Positions 1 to 8,854 of a DNA stretch of 48,482 bases are shown piece by piece. A program made the position numbers and the translations under genes. The stretch comes from a virus. Where the stretch lies: positions 1-48,482 of IMG/VR virus record IMGVR_UViG_3300034198_011196. One strand, 5' to 3'. Every line of letters starts with the position of its first letter. The first letter of the stretch is position 1. A model generated the notes under the pieces. The model was not told the DNA's origin. It ran no database searches and saw only the letters and a program-made list of their open reading frames with translations.

Positions 1-357
1 AAACCAATCATTAACGATGCGTACTCTAGAAAGGTGGCGTGCCCATTGGACGCTTTGTACATCACGCTTGTCGCGATAATAGAGATCGTGATTGCCCGGA
101 ATAAACAAGACTTGATCAAAGTTATCATTTAAATGCTCCAATCCTTGCAAACTATAGTTTAAGGTTAGGATATTGATTGACGCCCGATTATTATGGTAGT
201 CACCCAAGAAAAAACAAGTTTCGCAACCTTCTTCTCGGGCGCGTGCTGTAGCCCATTTGATAAATCGCAGACAATCTTCGTTGTGGACGGTACTATTTGA
301 CTTTAATCCAAAGTGAATATCAGTCAGTACCATGGCTTTTTTGAATAATTTACTCAT
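1..357 (-). CDS. 47: Recombination nuclease subunit, gp47/SbcD-type metallophosphoesterase (partial, 3' end outside window)
   Basis: The reading frame starts at the ATG at 357 and runs off the left edge of the window, giving the first 119 residues. The visible part has the calcineurin-like phosphoesterase signature: D-I-H-F-G near residue 13-17, G-D-Y-H-N-N near 53-58, and G-N-H-D about 90 residues in. These are metal-binding motifs of the Mre11/SbcD family. In T4, gp47 pairs with the SMC-like ATPase gp46 to resect DNA ends in recombination-dependent replication. The partner is expected beyond the left edge. The gene lies 31 bases downstream of the late sigma factor on the same strand, and genes 47 and 55 are also near each other in T4-like genomes. 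The family call is firm; the assignment to gp47 rather than another phosphoesterase follows from context and the conserved D-L-Y-Y-R-D stretch after G-N-H-D. Confidence 0.85.
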   Translation of the reverse strand, partial: MSKLFKKAMVLTDIHFGLKSNSTVHNEDCLRFIKWATARAREEGCETCFFLGDYHNNRASINILTLNYSLQGLEHLNDNFDQVLFIPGNHDLYYRDKRDVQSVQWARHLSRVRIVNDWF

Positions 358-388
358 ACATAGATTATACGAGATTCAATCAGCAATA

Positions 389-1267
389 TCAATCATCTAT
401 GTGACCTGGTTTATCCAATCCCCATTCATATTGTCTGGTAAAGCTGGGTGTCATGCCATTTGCTTCCAGGATATCATCACGAATACTTTGGTTACGTTTT
501 TCAGCATGTAAGATGCGAGTGAAACTATTGGTTATAGCTGCTGTATAATAGGCAAAAGGATTCTGACTTTTGCTTTCGTCGAATTTCAAACCATTGTAGC
601 TAAGCTGAAGCAATGCTTGTCCTCGCATTTCGTCATTGTAAGTATAACCTCTCCAATTACTTCGGGTAGCATACTTTTCGCAGAGTTTAATAAACATTGT
701 GGCTAATTTTCGGGTAATTTGACCATGTTCTTTGCAGAATTCGCCTGTTTCTAAGTCACCCCGCCAGTGGCTCTTGCCTACACAGTAAAGTTCTCCTGAT
801 TCATCAACTTTATAATGCATAAACGGAGGAAAGTTTGATTTAACGTATTTGTTATGGGTGGTATCTGCTTCGTCGTAATCTATTAGAAGTGGATCTTCGT
901 CATCTTCGATCTCTAGTGCTACCATTCTTGCTCGTTTGGTCTTAGCATCATCTAATGGTATATGTTCCCATGTCATTACACGAAAAACTACGTCAGTGTC
1001 TTTGATAGACTCCACTGGTATCTCGAACTCATCAAGTTTTCGCTTATCATTTTCGTCATCTTTAACCGCTTCTGAAAATGCAATTTTCGCTAATCTTGCA
1101 GCTCTGTTGATTCTTGCTTCGGCAATAATGTCTGAATCTATCTTTTTGACATCATCTAGGATCATATCATAATCTGCATACGCAGAATCAATGAAGCTAC
1201 AGTAAGTATTTTTGCTTTTATGTATTTCTTTTAATATGTCTTTATTGTTTAGATAGTTTGTCTTCAT
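389..1267 (-). CDS. 55: Late-transcription sigma factor, gp55-like, enlarged N-terminus
   Basis: A 292-aa protein whose C-terminal third (about residues 185-275) resembles the minimal sigma region 2 of phage late sigma factors. It has K-Y-A-T-R-S-N-W-R-G-Y, then D-E-M-R-G-Q-A-L-L-Q, then S-Q-N-P-F-A-Y-Y-T-A-A-I and R-I-L-H-A-E-K-R. These blocks parallel region 2.1-2.4, which contacts core polymerase and reads the -10-like late motif. T4 gp55 is about 185 aa, so the acidic N-terminal 180 residues here are extra and unrecognised. The start at 1267 is preceded by AAAGGAAA. A probable sigma70 promoter lies at 1291-1319. Its role would be to direct host RNA polymerase to the ATAAATA motifs before the tail genes. 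The sigma assignment is good; the function of the N-terminal part is unknown. Confidence 0.8.
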   Translation of the reverse strand: MKTNYLNNKDILKEIHKSKNTYCSFIDSAYADYDMILDDVKKIDSDIIAEARINRAARLAKIAFSEAVKDDENDKRKLDEFEIPVESIKDTDVVFRVMTWEHIPLDDAKTKRARMVALEIEDDEDPLLIDYDEADTTHNKYVKSNFPPFMHYKVDESGELYCVGKSHWRGDLETGEFCKEHGQITRKLATMFIKLCEKYATRSNWRGYTYNDEMRGQALLQLSYNGLKFDESKSQNPFAYYTAAITNSFTRILHAEKRNQSIRDDILEANGMTPSFTRQYEWGLDKPGHIDD

Positions 1268-1290
1268 CCGGTTTCCTTTATTGGTGGATT

Positions 1291-1319
1291 ACAATATCAT
1301 ACTACTTGACAGTAGTCAA
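1291..1319 (-). promoter_or_regulatory. Probable sigma70-type promoter for the late sigma factor gene
   Basis: On the minus strand TTGACT (1314-1319) is followed after 17 bases by TATTGT (1291-1296), 24 bases upstream of the ATG at 1267. The -35 matches 5 of 6 and the -10 matches 4 of 6 consensus positions. The -35 box lies inside a dyad at 1302-1320, so access may be controlled. Confidence 0.4.
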
Positions 1320-1320
1320 G
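1302..1320. repeat. Inverted repeat in the divergent gap (possible operator)
   Basis: Two overlapping dyads occur: CTTGAC-AGTA-GTCAAG (1305-1320) and CTACT-TGAC-AGTAG (1302-1315). They lie between the minus-strand sigma gene and the plus-strand structural block and overlap the -35 box of the sigma promoter. There is no T-run after them, so a terminator is less likely than a protein-binding site. Confidence 0.4.
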
Positions 1321-1346
1321 CATTAATGTTAGCCGTTTATTCAAGC

Positions 1347-1354
1347 AATAAATA
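1347..1354 (+). promoter_or_regulatory. Late promoter motif AATAAATA
   Basis: AATAAATA lies 25 bases upstream of the ATG at 1380. It matches the T4 late-promoter core TATAAATA at 7 of 8 positions. It recurs at the same distance before 9294 and 33282, which supports a real late promoter for the first tail operon. Confidence 0.6.
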
Positions 1355-1379
1355 GTCTTATATAGATGGAATATATTTA

Positions 1380-2291
1380 ATGGCTTTGACCACGGCAGAA
1401 CTTTTAGCAATCCACGCAGAAGAAGGAATAGCTGCGCAAGCAGCAGTTAACGCATTATCACCCGAATATGCTGACGGTAGATTAGCTGGTCCGCCGGCTT
1501 CTGCGTATAATCCAGCGTTTTTTAATAACACTCCTGGTGGATTTATATCTAATCCAAGCGATCTGCGATTACAAGCAGCTGGATTATTTCCTGGTGGTGC
1601 CAATACTAACATATCACCGGGATTAAATGTAATTCCAACAATGGGAAGTAGCACGCAAAAAGATTGGCGTGTAAAGATAACTATTGCAGATTGGGGGATT
1701 TTTAGCACTGCACCGACAGATTTGATCAGCCCGTTAGTTCGTACTAATGGAGTAATATTTCCATATGTTCCGAGTATTTCAGTGACACATAATGCTAGAT
1801 ATCAAGAACAAGCATTGACACACAGTAATTATAAGAATTACTTTTATGAAGGCTCAGATGTAGCACCAATTTCTATAGCTGGAGATTTTACTGTACAGAA
1901 TGTTGAGGAAGGTAGATATCTACTAGCTGCGATATATTTCTTTCGTGCAGCTACTAAGATGTTCTTTGCAAATGGAGAGAATCTGGGTAATCCGCCGCCA
2001 TTGGTATTTTTAGACGGATTTGGCGAACATTATTTTCCTCATGTTAGTTGTGTTTTACAACAGTTCGTGCATACAATGCCAAATGATGTAGATTATATTC
2101 AAATACCTGTGACAACCGGTGGCATACCTAGTACAGCTACTACCAGTGGCCAGACTGTACGACTGCCGACTACCAGTCAGATACAGATTCAAGTTCAGCC
2201 AGTGTACAGTCGCAAGAATGTCTATGATAAATTTAATCTACGAGACTTTGCACAAGGCAAACTATTACGCAGCAATGGAGGATTTATCTGA
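1380..2291 (+). CDS. Tail-tube/baseplate structural protein (gp48/gp54-type candidate)
   Basis: A 303-aa protein that heads the late structural block. It is not recognised with certainty. The middle (about residues 120-260) has the alternating beta pattern of the tail-tube fold: F-P-Y-V-P-S-I-S-V, then L-T-H-S-N-Y-K-N-Y, then I-A-G-D-F-T-V-Q-N, then a helix rich in Y-F-F-R-A-A-T-K-M, and P-P-P-L-V-F-L-D-G-F-G. The end (S-R-K-N-V-Y-D-K-F-N-L) is typical of phage proteins encoded beside gp53. The N-terminal 100 residues are rich in Ala, Gly and Pro. The stop codon overlaps the next start by one base (TGATG), so translation is probably coupled with gp53. Position suggests a tail-tube initiator or cap at the tube-baseplate junction; this is inference. 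Confidence 0.5.
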   Translation: MALTTAELLAIHAEEGIAAQAAVNALSPEYADGRLAGPPASAYNPAFFNNTPGGFISNPSDLRLQAAGLFPGGANTNISPGLNVIPTMGSSTQKDWRVKITIADWGIFSTAPTDLISPLVRTNGVIFPYVPSISVTHNARYQEQALTHSNYKNYFYEGSDVAPISIAGDFTVQNVEEGRYLLAAIYFFRAATKMFFANGENLGNPPPLVFLDGFGEHYFPHVSCVLQQFVHTMPNDVDYIQIPVTTGGIPSTATTSGQTVRLPTTSQIQIQVQPVYSRKNVYDKFNLRDFAQGKLLRSNGGFI

Positions 2292-2593
2292 TGGCTGCAA
2301 AATATAGTAAAACTAGTGCATATTATAACACCGGCACATTCAGCAACTTTCTCGATATTTTAACGTACCGGCCTATCACTAGGTATTCAGACGATGTGTT
2401 ATATACGATCGATAAGTTTTATGAACTTAGGCCAGATTTATTAGCATACGATTTATACGGCGATGCAGCATTGTGGTGGGTATTCCGAGAAAGAAATCCC
2501 AATACAATCGATGATCCTGTCTTTGATTTTCGTGCAGGTTTGAATATCTATCTTCCTAAGAAACAGAATCTCGCATCAGATTTAGGTATCTAA
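2291..2593 (+). CDS. 53: Baseplate wedge protein gp53-like
   Basis: A 100-aa protein matching the short form of T4 gp53 found in aquatic T4-like phages. The diagnostic block is R-P-D-L-L-A-Y-D-L-Y-G-D-A-A-L-W-W-V-F at about residues 48-66, followed by R-N-P-N and a closing L-N-I-Y-L-P, a LysM-like fold. In T4 gp53 binds the gp6-gp7-gp10 wedge and completes it before wedges join the hub. It is about half the length of T4 gp53 (196 aa), as in related marine phages. It starts in a one-base overlap with the preceding gene and is followed after four bases by the next. Confidence 0.8.
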   Translation: MAAKYSKTSAYYNTGTFSNFLDILTYRPITRYSDDVLYTIDKFYELRPDLLAYDLYGDAALWWVFRERNPNTIDDPVFDFRAGLNIYLPKKQNLASDLGI

Positions 2594-2597
2594 CAAT

Positions 2598-5558
2598 ATG
2601 GCTACTGACTACGAAGTCACAGATAAACTTAGGCTTCTAAACGCTCAAAAAACTCAACTAGAAGCTCAACTAACAGAGCTTGACGATTTATATAATCGTT
2701 TAGATGCAACGTCTGAACAAGCAAAAAATGACGAAGAATCTAATTCTATTTTTCAGCAAAAATTAGCTATTAGCGAAAAAATAACCAATATTCAGAAAAA
2801 TGTTGATGCTGTATCAAATCAGATAGCCGATCTAAATAATCGAGCAAATACTCAAGCTACACCAGCTACGCAAGCAGAGAAAGATAATGCAGCCGTAAAC
2901 ACTGCATCAGAATCACAAAATACTACAACAACCGGCACTGGATTTACTTCAGTTACATTGCTATCTTCTGATGAACAAAAGAAACAAACAGACAGTTTAT
3001 ATCCTACTGATCCCAATGCAACTGAGCCTGATCCTACAGCAATTAAAAAATCAACCGAAGATGCTGCTAAAACAGAAAAACCAGCAGCTGAAATTACTTC
3101 TATTGACAAAAAACAAAAAGCTGAGCCGATACCTAATCCGTTACATGAATACCCTAGTTACACTTACGGCATTAGTTTACACGCATTAACAACAAAAGAT
3201 TTTAATGACTTATCAACCAACGGTCCAAAAAAATTCAAGATAAGCAAGACTCTGATCAGTTCAGCTAGCAGATATCATGATACTCGTATACCAAGTTTCC
3301 GTGATGATTTCTACTTTGAAGACTTAAAAATGGAAACAATTGTTGGCATGAATTCTCATGCACAAGGAACTAATGCTATTCAGTTGAGCTTCTCTTTAAT
3401 TGAGCCGTATGGATTAACATTGTTGAATCGATTGATAGATGTTAACATCAGTGAGTTTGAAGCTACTAGTTACCTCGAAATACCATATTTGTTAGAAATC
3501 AATTTTTTTGCTTACGATGACCAAGGTAATATAGCAGATCTTAAAGATCATACGAAATTTATACCAATAAAACTAGTAGACATGAAAATAAAAGCCTCAG
3601 TCAAAGGAGGCGAATACGAAATATCTGCAGTGCCATTTAGTCATTCTGCACTTAGCGAGACAACCAACGCTAGTCCTGCTAACTTTGAAGTTGTCGCACA
3701 AACAGTGCGAGGATTTTTCAATTCACAAACATTAGCTATAAATGAATTAAAACAGATTAATGATTCTGTGCCTAAATCACCTAACTCTGGCAGCAATGGT
3801 ACAAATACAGCCGGATCTGATGTAAGACAAGCTGATACTGCTAACAAAAGCAACAATGAAACTGGAGCTGCAACTACACCACCTGCAATAAGCATCACTA
3901 GTTATGTAGCAGCATATAATGCATGGCAAATACAAGCTGCTAAAAACGGAGTTCAACAGTATGCCGATGAGATAAAAGTTATAGTTGACGATGCTATGCA
4001 GACAAATATAGTTTTTCCTAGAAAGAATCCATCAGACAAAGCACCAATAAAAGATAAATTAAGTGCTAGTAAGAGAGAAGCTAGTAATAATGTCGCTACA
4101 CAATCATCTACTCCTGTGACAGGACCAGATTTTGAAAGATCCACTTTTAATGTTAATGCAGGAACATCTATTCTGGCTTTGATAAATCAAGTTTTATTAA
4201 ACAGTGAATACATAACCAAACAAATTATCGATCCAACTGTACAACAAGATATTAATTCATTGACCTCAGACGGATCTCCGGCAGCGTTAGCAGCGAAACT
4301 AAAAAAAGAGACATTTAAATGGTATAAGATTATTCCTCAGGTTATTCTTGGGCCATATGATACTGTGAGAAATCAATATCAACGATCAATCGTGTATCAT
4401 GTGAAAACGTTTGAATATCATAATAGTAAAGATAATAGAGCAGTACAATCTTTTCCAGATGGTTACGCTAAAAAATATGATTATATGTTTACCGGACAGA
4501 ATAATGATATCATCGATTTTGAAATAGATTTCAATAGTTTATATTATACGGCAGCCCAAAGCGACCTTGCTAAAAATGAACAAATTTCTAAACAGCAAGA
4601 TAGTGGTGCATCAGCAAATTCAAAATCAACTGTTGGTAGTAATCCAAGTTCAGGTGTCACTAAGATTTCAAATATTCCTGTGGCAGGTCAAGCAGGTGCA
4701 GGCACATTGGGCGCAGGAACAGATTCTACCAAAGTACAAGCTCGTCTAGTATCGCAAAGTATATTGAGTGGCGCTAAAGGCGACATGTTAAATTTAAAAC
4801 TTAAGATACTAGGAGATCCACAATTCATTAAGCAAGATGATGTCTTCATCAATCCGGGCCATCCTGATTACGATGATACCAAAGTTTTATCAACGACCAC
4901 CAATAGCCTAGTTATGGATAGTGGCGAAATATATTGTTATGTTACTTTTAAAACTCCTGTTGATATAGATGAAACCACAGGATTGCTTAGAAAAGATTCA
5001 AAATATGTAGAAAGTGTTTTCAGTGGATATTTTAGGGTCATGACTGTGCAAAGTGAATTTCAAAACGGCAAGTTTGTACAGACTATTGATTTGATTCGGC
5101 AATTCAATCAACCAGGCGACGATAAGTCTTCCGATTCAAATCAGTTAGGAGATAAAAACGCCGCAGATAACCGTATCACTGATAAAAATTTAGTCAATGG
5201 TAATAAAGCAGCAGATCCTAAGGTAAATTCTACTGCGTCAGGAAATCCAGATACGGTAGTAGTAGATAAAAAAACAACTTCCACGAATGAATCAAATGCT
5301 GCCGGCACAGTAGTAAGTAGAAAAGAAACTTCTTCTACAACAACAGCTATGGTATCAGGTGGTGGTGTGACACTAAGAAAAGCAGATGGTACTACACAAT
5401 ATCTGCCAGATGATCCAAACGAGAGACAAAAGGCTATATCACAAGAAACTAAAGATCTGAACGCACTGGCTGATGAAGCCAATGACCAAGTAAATGTGGA
5501 TAAAGAGTTAGCACAAATAGTAAACAGCGGCCCACCGCGAGAAAATCAAGACTTCTAA
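2598..5558 (+). CDS. Large baseplate hub-like structural protein
   Basis: A 986-aa protein. Residues 3-80 form a strongly charged coiled coil rich in Leu, Gln and Glu. Residues 80-185 are low-complexity Thr/Ala/Pro linker. Residues 190-375 look like a folded beta-rich hub domain, with F-Y-F-E-D-L-K-M-E-T, I-E-P-Y-G-L-T-L-L and P-Y-L-L-E-I-N-F-F. Residues 510-850 form a second region with Y-H-V-K-T-F-E-Y-H, L-K-I-L-G-D-P-Q-F-I and a final G-Y-F-R-V-M-T-V-Q-S-E-F with T-I-D-L-I-R-Q-F. This last pattern is common in tail-hub proteins of the gp27/gpD type. The C-terminal 130 residues are again disordered. It lies directly before the gp5-type spike, where the hub protein would be expected. Hub function is inferred from context and fold-like pattern, not from a clear family match. 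Confidence 0.55.
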   Translation: MATDYEVTDKLRLLNAQKTQLEAQLTELDDLYNRLDATSEQAKNDEESNSIFQQKLAISEKITNIQKNVDAVSNQIADLNNRANTQATPATQAEKDNAAVNTASESQNTTTTGTGFTSVTLLSSDEQKKQTDSLYPTDPNATEPDPTAIKKSTEDAAKTEKPAAEITSIDKKQKAEPIPNPLHEYPSYTYGISLHALTTKDFNDLSTNGPKKFKISKTLISSASRYHDTRIPSFRDDFYFEDLKMETIVGMNSHAQGTNAIQLSFSLIEPYGLTLLNRLIDVNISEFEATSYLEIPYLLEINFFAYDDQGNIADLKDHTKFIPIKLVDMKIKASVKGGEYEISAVPFSHSALSETTNASPANFEVVAQTVRGFFNSQTLAINELKQINDSVPKSPNSGSNGTNTAGSDVRQADTANKSNNETGAATTPPAISITSYVAAYNAWQIQAAKNGVQQYADEIKVIVDDAMQTNIVFPRKNPSDKAPIKDKLSASKREASNNVATQSSTPVTGPDFERSTFNVNAGTSILALINQVLLNSEYITKQIIDPTVQQDINSLTSDGSPAALAAKLKKETFKWYKIIPQVILGPYDTVRNQYQRSIVYHVKTFEYHNSKDNRAVQSFPDGYAKKYDYMFTGQNNDIIDFEIDFNSLYYTAAQSDLAKNEQISKQQDSGASANSKSTVGSNPSSGVTKISNIPVAGQAGAGTLGAGTDSTKVQARLVSQSILSGAKGDMLNLKLKILGDPQFIKQDDVFINPGHPDYDDTKVLSTTTNSLVMDSGEIYCYVTFKTPVDIDETTGLLRKDSKYVESVFSGYFRVMTVQSEFQNGKFVQTIDLIRQFNQPGDDKSSDSNQLGDKNAADNRITDKNLVNGNKAADPKVNSTASGNPDTVVVDKKTTSTNESNAAGTVVSRKETSSTTTAMVSGGGVTLRKADGTTQYLPDDPNERQKAISQETKDLNALADEANDQVNVDKELAQIVNSGPPRENQDF

Positions 5559-5570
5559 AAAGGATAAACA

Positions 5571-8500
5571 ATGGCAGAAGATAGGCGACAAGGCAGAAAA
5601 ACTCCGGCTCACACAGACCGAGAAAAAGTTGCCGGTACGAAATTAGACGCAGCTACCTATATAGGAGTAGTCAAAGATAATTATGATCCAACTCGCAGCG
5701 GTAGACTACAGGTATGGATACCTGACTTTGGTGGTACCCAGGACGAAAAATCTGGTAATAATCCTGCGTTCTGGAGAACAGTAAGCTATGCAAGTCCTTA
5801 TTTTGGTGCAACTTATCAACCTAGCAAGTATGAAAAGAATAGCTTTGACACAGTAAATCATACGTATGGGATGTGGATGATACCACCTGATATAGGAAAC
5901 CAGGTATTGTGCACATTTGTAAATGGAGATCCAGGTAGAGGATACTGGTTTGCGTGTATTAATCCTACTCTAAGTCATGGCATGGTACCTGGCATAGCTA
6001 CAAACCCTAAGGCAGATACAACGACGGTTGACGATTATCTTAAACCAAGTCTTGACCCTAACGGGCCAAAACCTCAGGTACTGCCGGTCGTCGAGTTCAA
6101 TGAAAATGCTCCAGATGCAATATCAGATAACTTTTACAATAACCCAAGACCTATACATGAATGGCAAGCTAATGTGTTACTCAGGCAGGGGTTGGACATC
6201 GATGGTATTCGCGGCGCAATAAGCAGCAGCAGTCAGCGTGAAACACCAAGTCACGTATTTGGTATATCTACACCTGGACGTGCTTACGGAAATGATCCTG
6301 CAGATGATCCTGAGTACCAACAAAAAGTCAATCAGGGTTTGATTGATGATAATACGTATGCTGTTCGTGCTCGTAAAGGTGGTCATCAGTTTGTAATGGA
6401 TGATGGCGATAGCACAGGCAAAGATCAGTTAATACGCCTACGCACATCATCAGGGCATCAAATTCTGATGAATGACTATGAAAAGATTGTGTATATTGCT
6501 AACAGCGAAGGCTCAGTCTGGATAGAATTAGCTGGCTCAGGGCACATGCATATTTTCACCGCATCCGGCTTCAATCTTCATACTCAAGGCGACATGAATC
6601 TTCACTCCGGCAAGAATGTCAACATACACGCTGAAAATAATGTTAACCTGTTTGCAACTAATGAATTTAATGTCAATGCTTCTAAAATCAATGCAACTGC
6701 TTCAGATAGTATATTAGCTTTTGGTGGCAAAGTAAACATTGGATCTGGTAGCTTTATGAATATCGGAGCTAGTACGATAAACATGGGTGCCGGTGGTGCA
6801 ATACAAATTAATGGCAGTAAGATAGATCTGAATAAGACATCGGGTGGCAATACAATTACAGGTGCTTCGATTCAGCAAAACACGCACAATGCAACTGGAT
6901 TTATAAGTGATCCCAATGTTACGCCAAGAAATGTTTGGCGAGAACAAATAGCTGCAGCACAAAGTATTGTATCAGTGTTGCCACAACACGAACCTTGGAC
7001 ACGACAAGGTGCAGGCATTCAAGTAACAGGCGATGCTCCATTAACAGTTGTAAACAGCAGTATCTGTCCACCTAAGAAAGGTGCACCGCCTAGCTATACT
7101 CTACCGCCGCCGAATAACGCCGCTGATCGAGGTAAAGTTAAAGGTCAACCATATCCTTGGTCTACTGATAAACCTTTTCTTGACAAAGTAAAGAGTATTA
7201 GTGAAACGTTAAATCTAAACTATATTGACATGTTAGCCTGCATGAATTTAGAAACAGGAGGTACGTTTGATCCAGCGATAACAAACAGCTTAGGTTATAC
7301 TGGTTTAATTCAGTTTGGCGCAGATGCTTGTCGGGCATGTGGTACAACTACTAACGCGATAAAAGATTTGACTCGGCAGGATCAGTGTGACTTTGTTTTG
7401 AAATATTTTCAAGTTAATCAACTTAATCAAAAAGCACCAACACCTAGACTAGTTGACATTTATCTAACGATATTATGGCCAGCTGCAGTGGGTAAGCCTG
7501 ACGATTATGTAGTTTTCCAACCAAATAGTGCTGCACAAAGAGCTAATTCAGGATTTGACACAGATAAAAAAGGTTATACTACAGTTGCTGACGTAGCAGC
7601 TAAAATTAAACAGAATCAAGATTCAGTTAAACAATTGTTGGCTAATGCAGGCGAGCAGTCACAAACACTGCCAGAAAACAAAGAAGTTTCTGATGGAACC
7701 GGCAATGTATTGTCAAGCACCGGTAGTACTACCATTTCTAATGTAGACACCGGCATCACTCAGGCTTCTGCTAAATCTCTACAGGGAGACACATGCCCTG
7801 CTGAATATCTGAATAAATCTGATAACTATAGCCCACCAGGTGGAATCGGTGATACCTCGCCTCAGTTTAGTCAACTGCAAGTTAAAGCTATGATGAGTGA
7901 GCTAGGCTATCTTGAGAGTAAATGGGATTACGCTAAAGTAGCTAACGATACAGTCATTGGCAAATATCAAATCGATGCTTTTTATCTCACAGATACTGCG
8001 CGAGCATATATTAAGCCTGATGCTTACAAGCAATATAGTGATTCTGCTGTGATATATAACGAAAGTTGGACAGGCAAAGATAAAATAAACAGCGAAGAAA
8101 CGTTCTTTGAATACAAGAGTACCCAAGATCAAATTCAATTTGATGAATTTACCACAAACTACGCTGCGTTAATAGCTAATGGTGGAATTAAGAATACTGA
8201 TGATATTTGTACCGCAGCAGGCATGCTGTTCGTAGCACATTATTACCGAGATGTTGATAAAGCTAAAAAATGGCGAGATCAAGGTGGTGATGATACTGCT
8301 GCGAATTACTTCAATCACGGGCGTTACTCTATTGATATTCTGGCAGCTAACGGTGCAGTGACACCTACTGTAGGCAGTGGGCTTGCTAGCGAAAATACCA
8401 GTGGTATTAATCCAGACGACGTATTAGTGTTCACCTCAGGCAGTGGCGACAGGTCACATTTCGATCAGTTGGATGGTAGTTTCAAGAGCGCCATGCTTAG

Positions 8501-8837
8501 ACTTGCGCAAGATTATAAAAATAAGACTGGTAGCAAAGTCACAATAACCAGTGCCTATCGCAGCCAAACTGAACAAACAGCTATATATGACAAATGGCAA
8601 GCTGCAGGTGGTAAAAAACCAGAAAACCCTTCTGCTGCAGGAATCACTACGCCTGCTTTACCCGTTGTTTACGGCGGAAAATTAAACGCTCACGGCCAAG
8701 GCATTGCTATTGATAGTAGCCAGGCTCAGATATTGAATTCTACTTTCACTATCAGTGATTACGGGTTGAGTTGGGGCGGAAACTATTCGCCAGCAGATCC
8801 AGTGCATATCTACTTGTCAACATATCAACCTAAATAA
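5571..8837 (+). CDS. 5: gp5-type baseplate hub/tail spike with three predicted cell-wall hydrolase domains
   Basis: A 1088-aa protein. Residues 30-145 form the gp5/VgrG OB-fold: Y-I-G-V-V-K-D-N, S-G-R-L-Q-V-W-I-P-D, D-I-G-N-Q-V-L-C and G-D-P-G-R-G-Y-W. Residues 277-424 are a repetitive beta-helix of N-V-N-x-x-A and I-N-I-G-type strands, like the gp5 needle. Three enzymatic regions follow: a lysozyme/transglycosylase-like domain (about 530-680) with E561-T-G-G and G-Y-T-G-L-I-Q-F; a second such domain (about 770-930) with E782 and V-I-G-K-Y-Q; and an M15 (VanY-type) peptidase (about 970-1088) with S-A-Y-R-S, H1041-x2-G-x-A-x-D1048 and H1079 as zinc ligands. T4 gp5 is 575 aa with one lysozyme inserted before the needle, so this order and number differ. 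AAAGGAT precedes the ATG. Confidence 0.8.
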   Translation: MAEDRRQGRKTPAHTDREKVAGTKLDAATYIGVVKDNYDPTRSGRLQVWIPDFGGTQDEKSGNNPAFWRTVSYASPYFGATYQPSKYEKNSFDTVNHTYGMWMIPPDIGNQVLCTFVNGDPGRGYWFACINPTLSHGMVPGIATNPKADTTTVDDYLKPSLDPNGPKPQVLPVVEFNENAPDAISDNFYNNPRPIHEWQANVLLRQGLDIDGIRGAISSSSQRETPSHVFGISTPGRAYGNDPADDPEYQQKVNQGLIDDNTYAVRARKGGHQFVMDDGDSTGKDQLIRLRTSSGHQILMNDYEKIVYIANSEGSVWIELAGSGHMHIFTASGFNLHTQGDMNLHSGKNVNIHAENNVNLFATNEFNVNASKINATASDSILAFGGKVNIGSGSFMNIGASTINMGAGGAIQINGSKIDLNKTSGGNTITGASIQQNTHNATGFISDPNVTPRNVWREQIAAAQSIVSVLPQHEPWTRQGAGIQVTGDAPLTVVNSSICPPKKGAPPSYTLPPPNNAADRGKVKGQPYPWSTDKPFLDKVKSISETLNLNYIDMLACMNLETGGTFDPAITNSLGYTGLIQFGADACRACGTTTNAIKDLTRQDQCDFVLKYFQVNQLNQKAPTPRLVDIYLTILWPAAVGKPDDYVVFQPNSAAQRANSGFDTDKKGYTTVADVAAKIKQNQDSVKQLLANAGEQSQTLPENKEVSDGTGNVLSSTGSTTISNVDTGITQASAKSLQGDTCPAEYLNKSDNYSPPGGIGDTSPQFSQLQVKAMMSELGYLESKWDYAKVANDTVIGKYQIDAFYLTDTARAYIKPDAYKQYSDSAVIYNESWTGKDKINSEETFFEYKSTQDQIQFDEFTTNYAALIANGGIKNTDDICTAAGMLFVAHYYRDVDKAKKWRDQGGDDTAANYFNHGRYSIDILAANGAVTPTVGSGLASENTSGINPDDVLVFTSGSGDRSHFDQLDGSFKSAMLRLAQDYKNKTGSKVTITSAYRSQTEQTAIYDKWQAAGGKKPENPSAAGITTPALPVVYGGKLNAHGQGIAIDSSQAQILNSTFTISDYGLSWGGNYSPADPVHIYLSTYQPK

Positions 8838-8854
8838 ACTTGGTAAATATTAAT

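Noticed and set aside
936-1172. A 78-codon Ser-rich plus-strand frame opposite the late sigma gene
   Set aside because: The composition is low-complexity and it lies on the strand opposite a well-supported gene.
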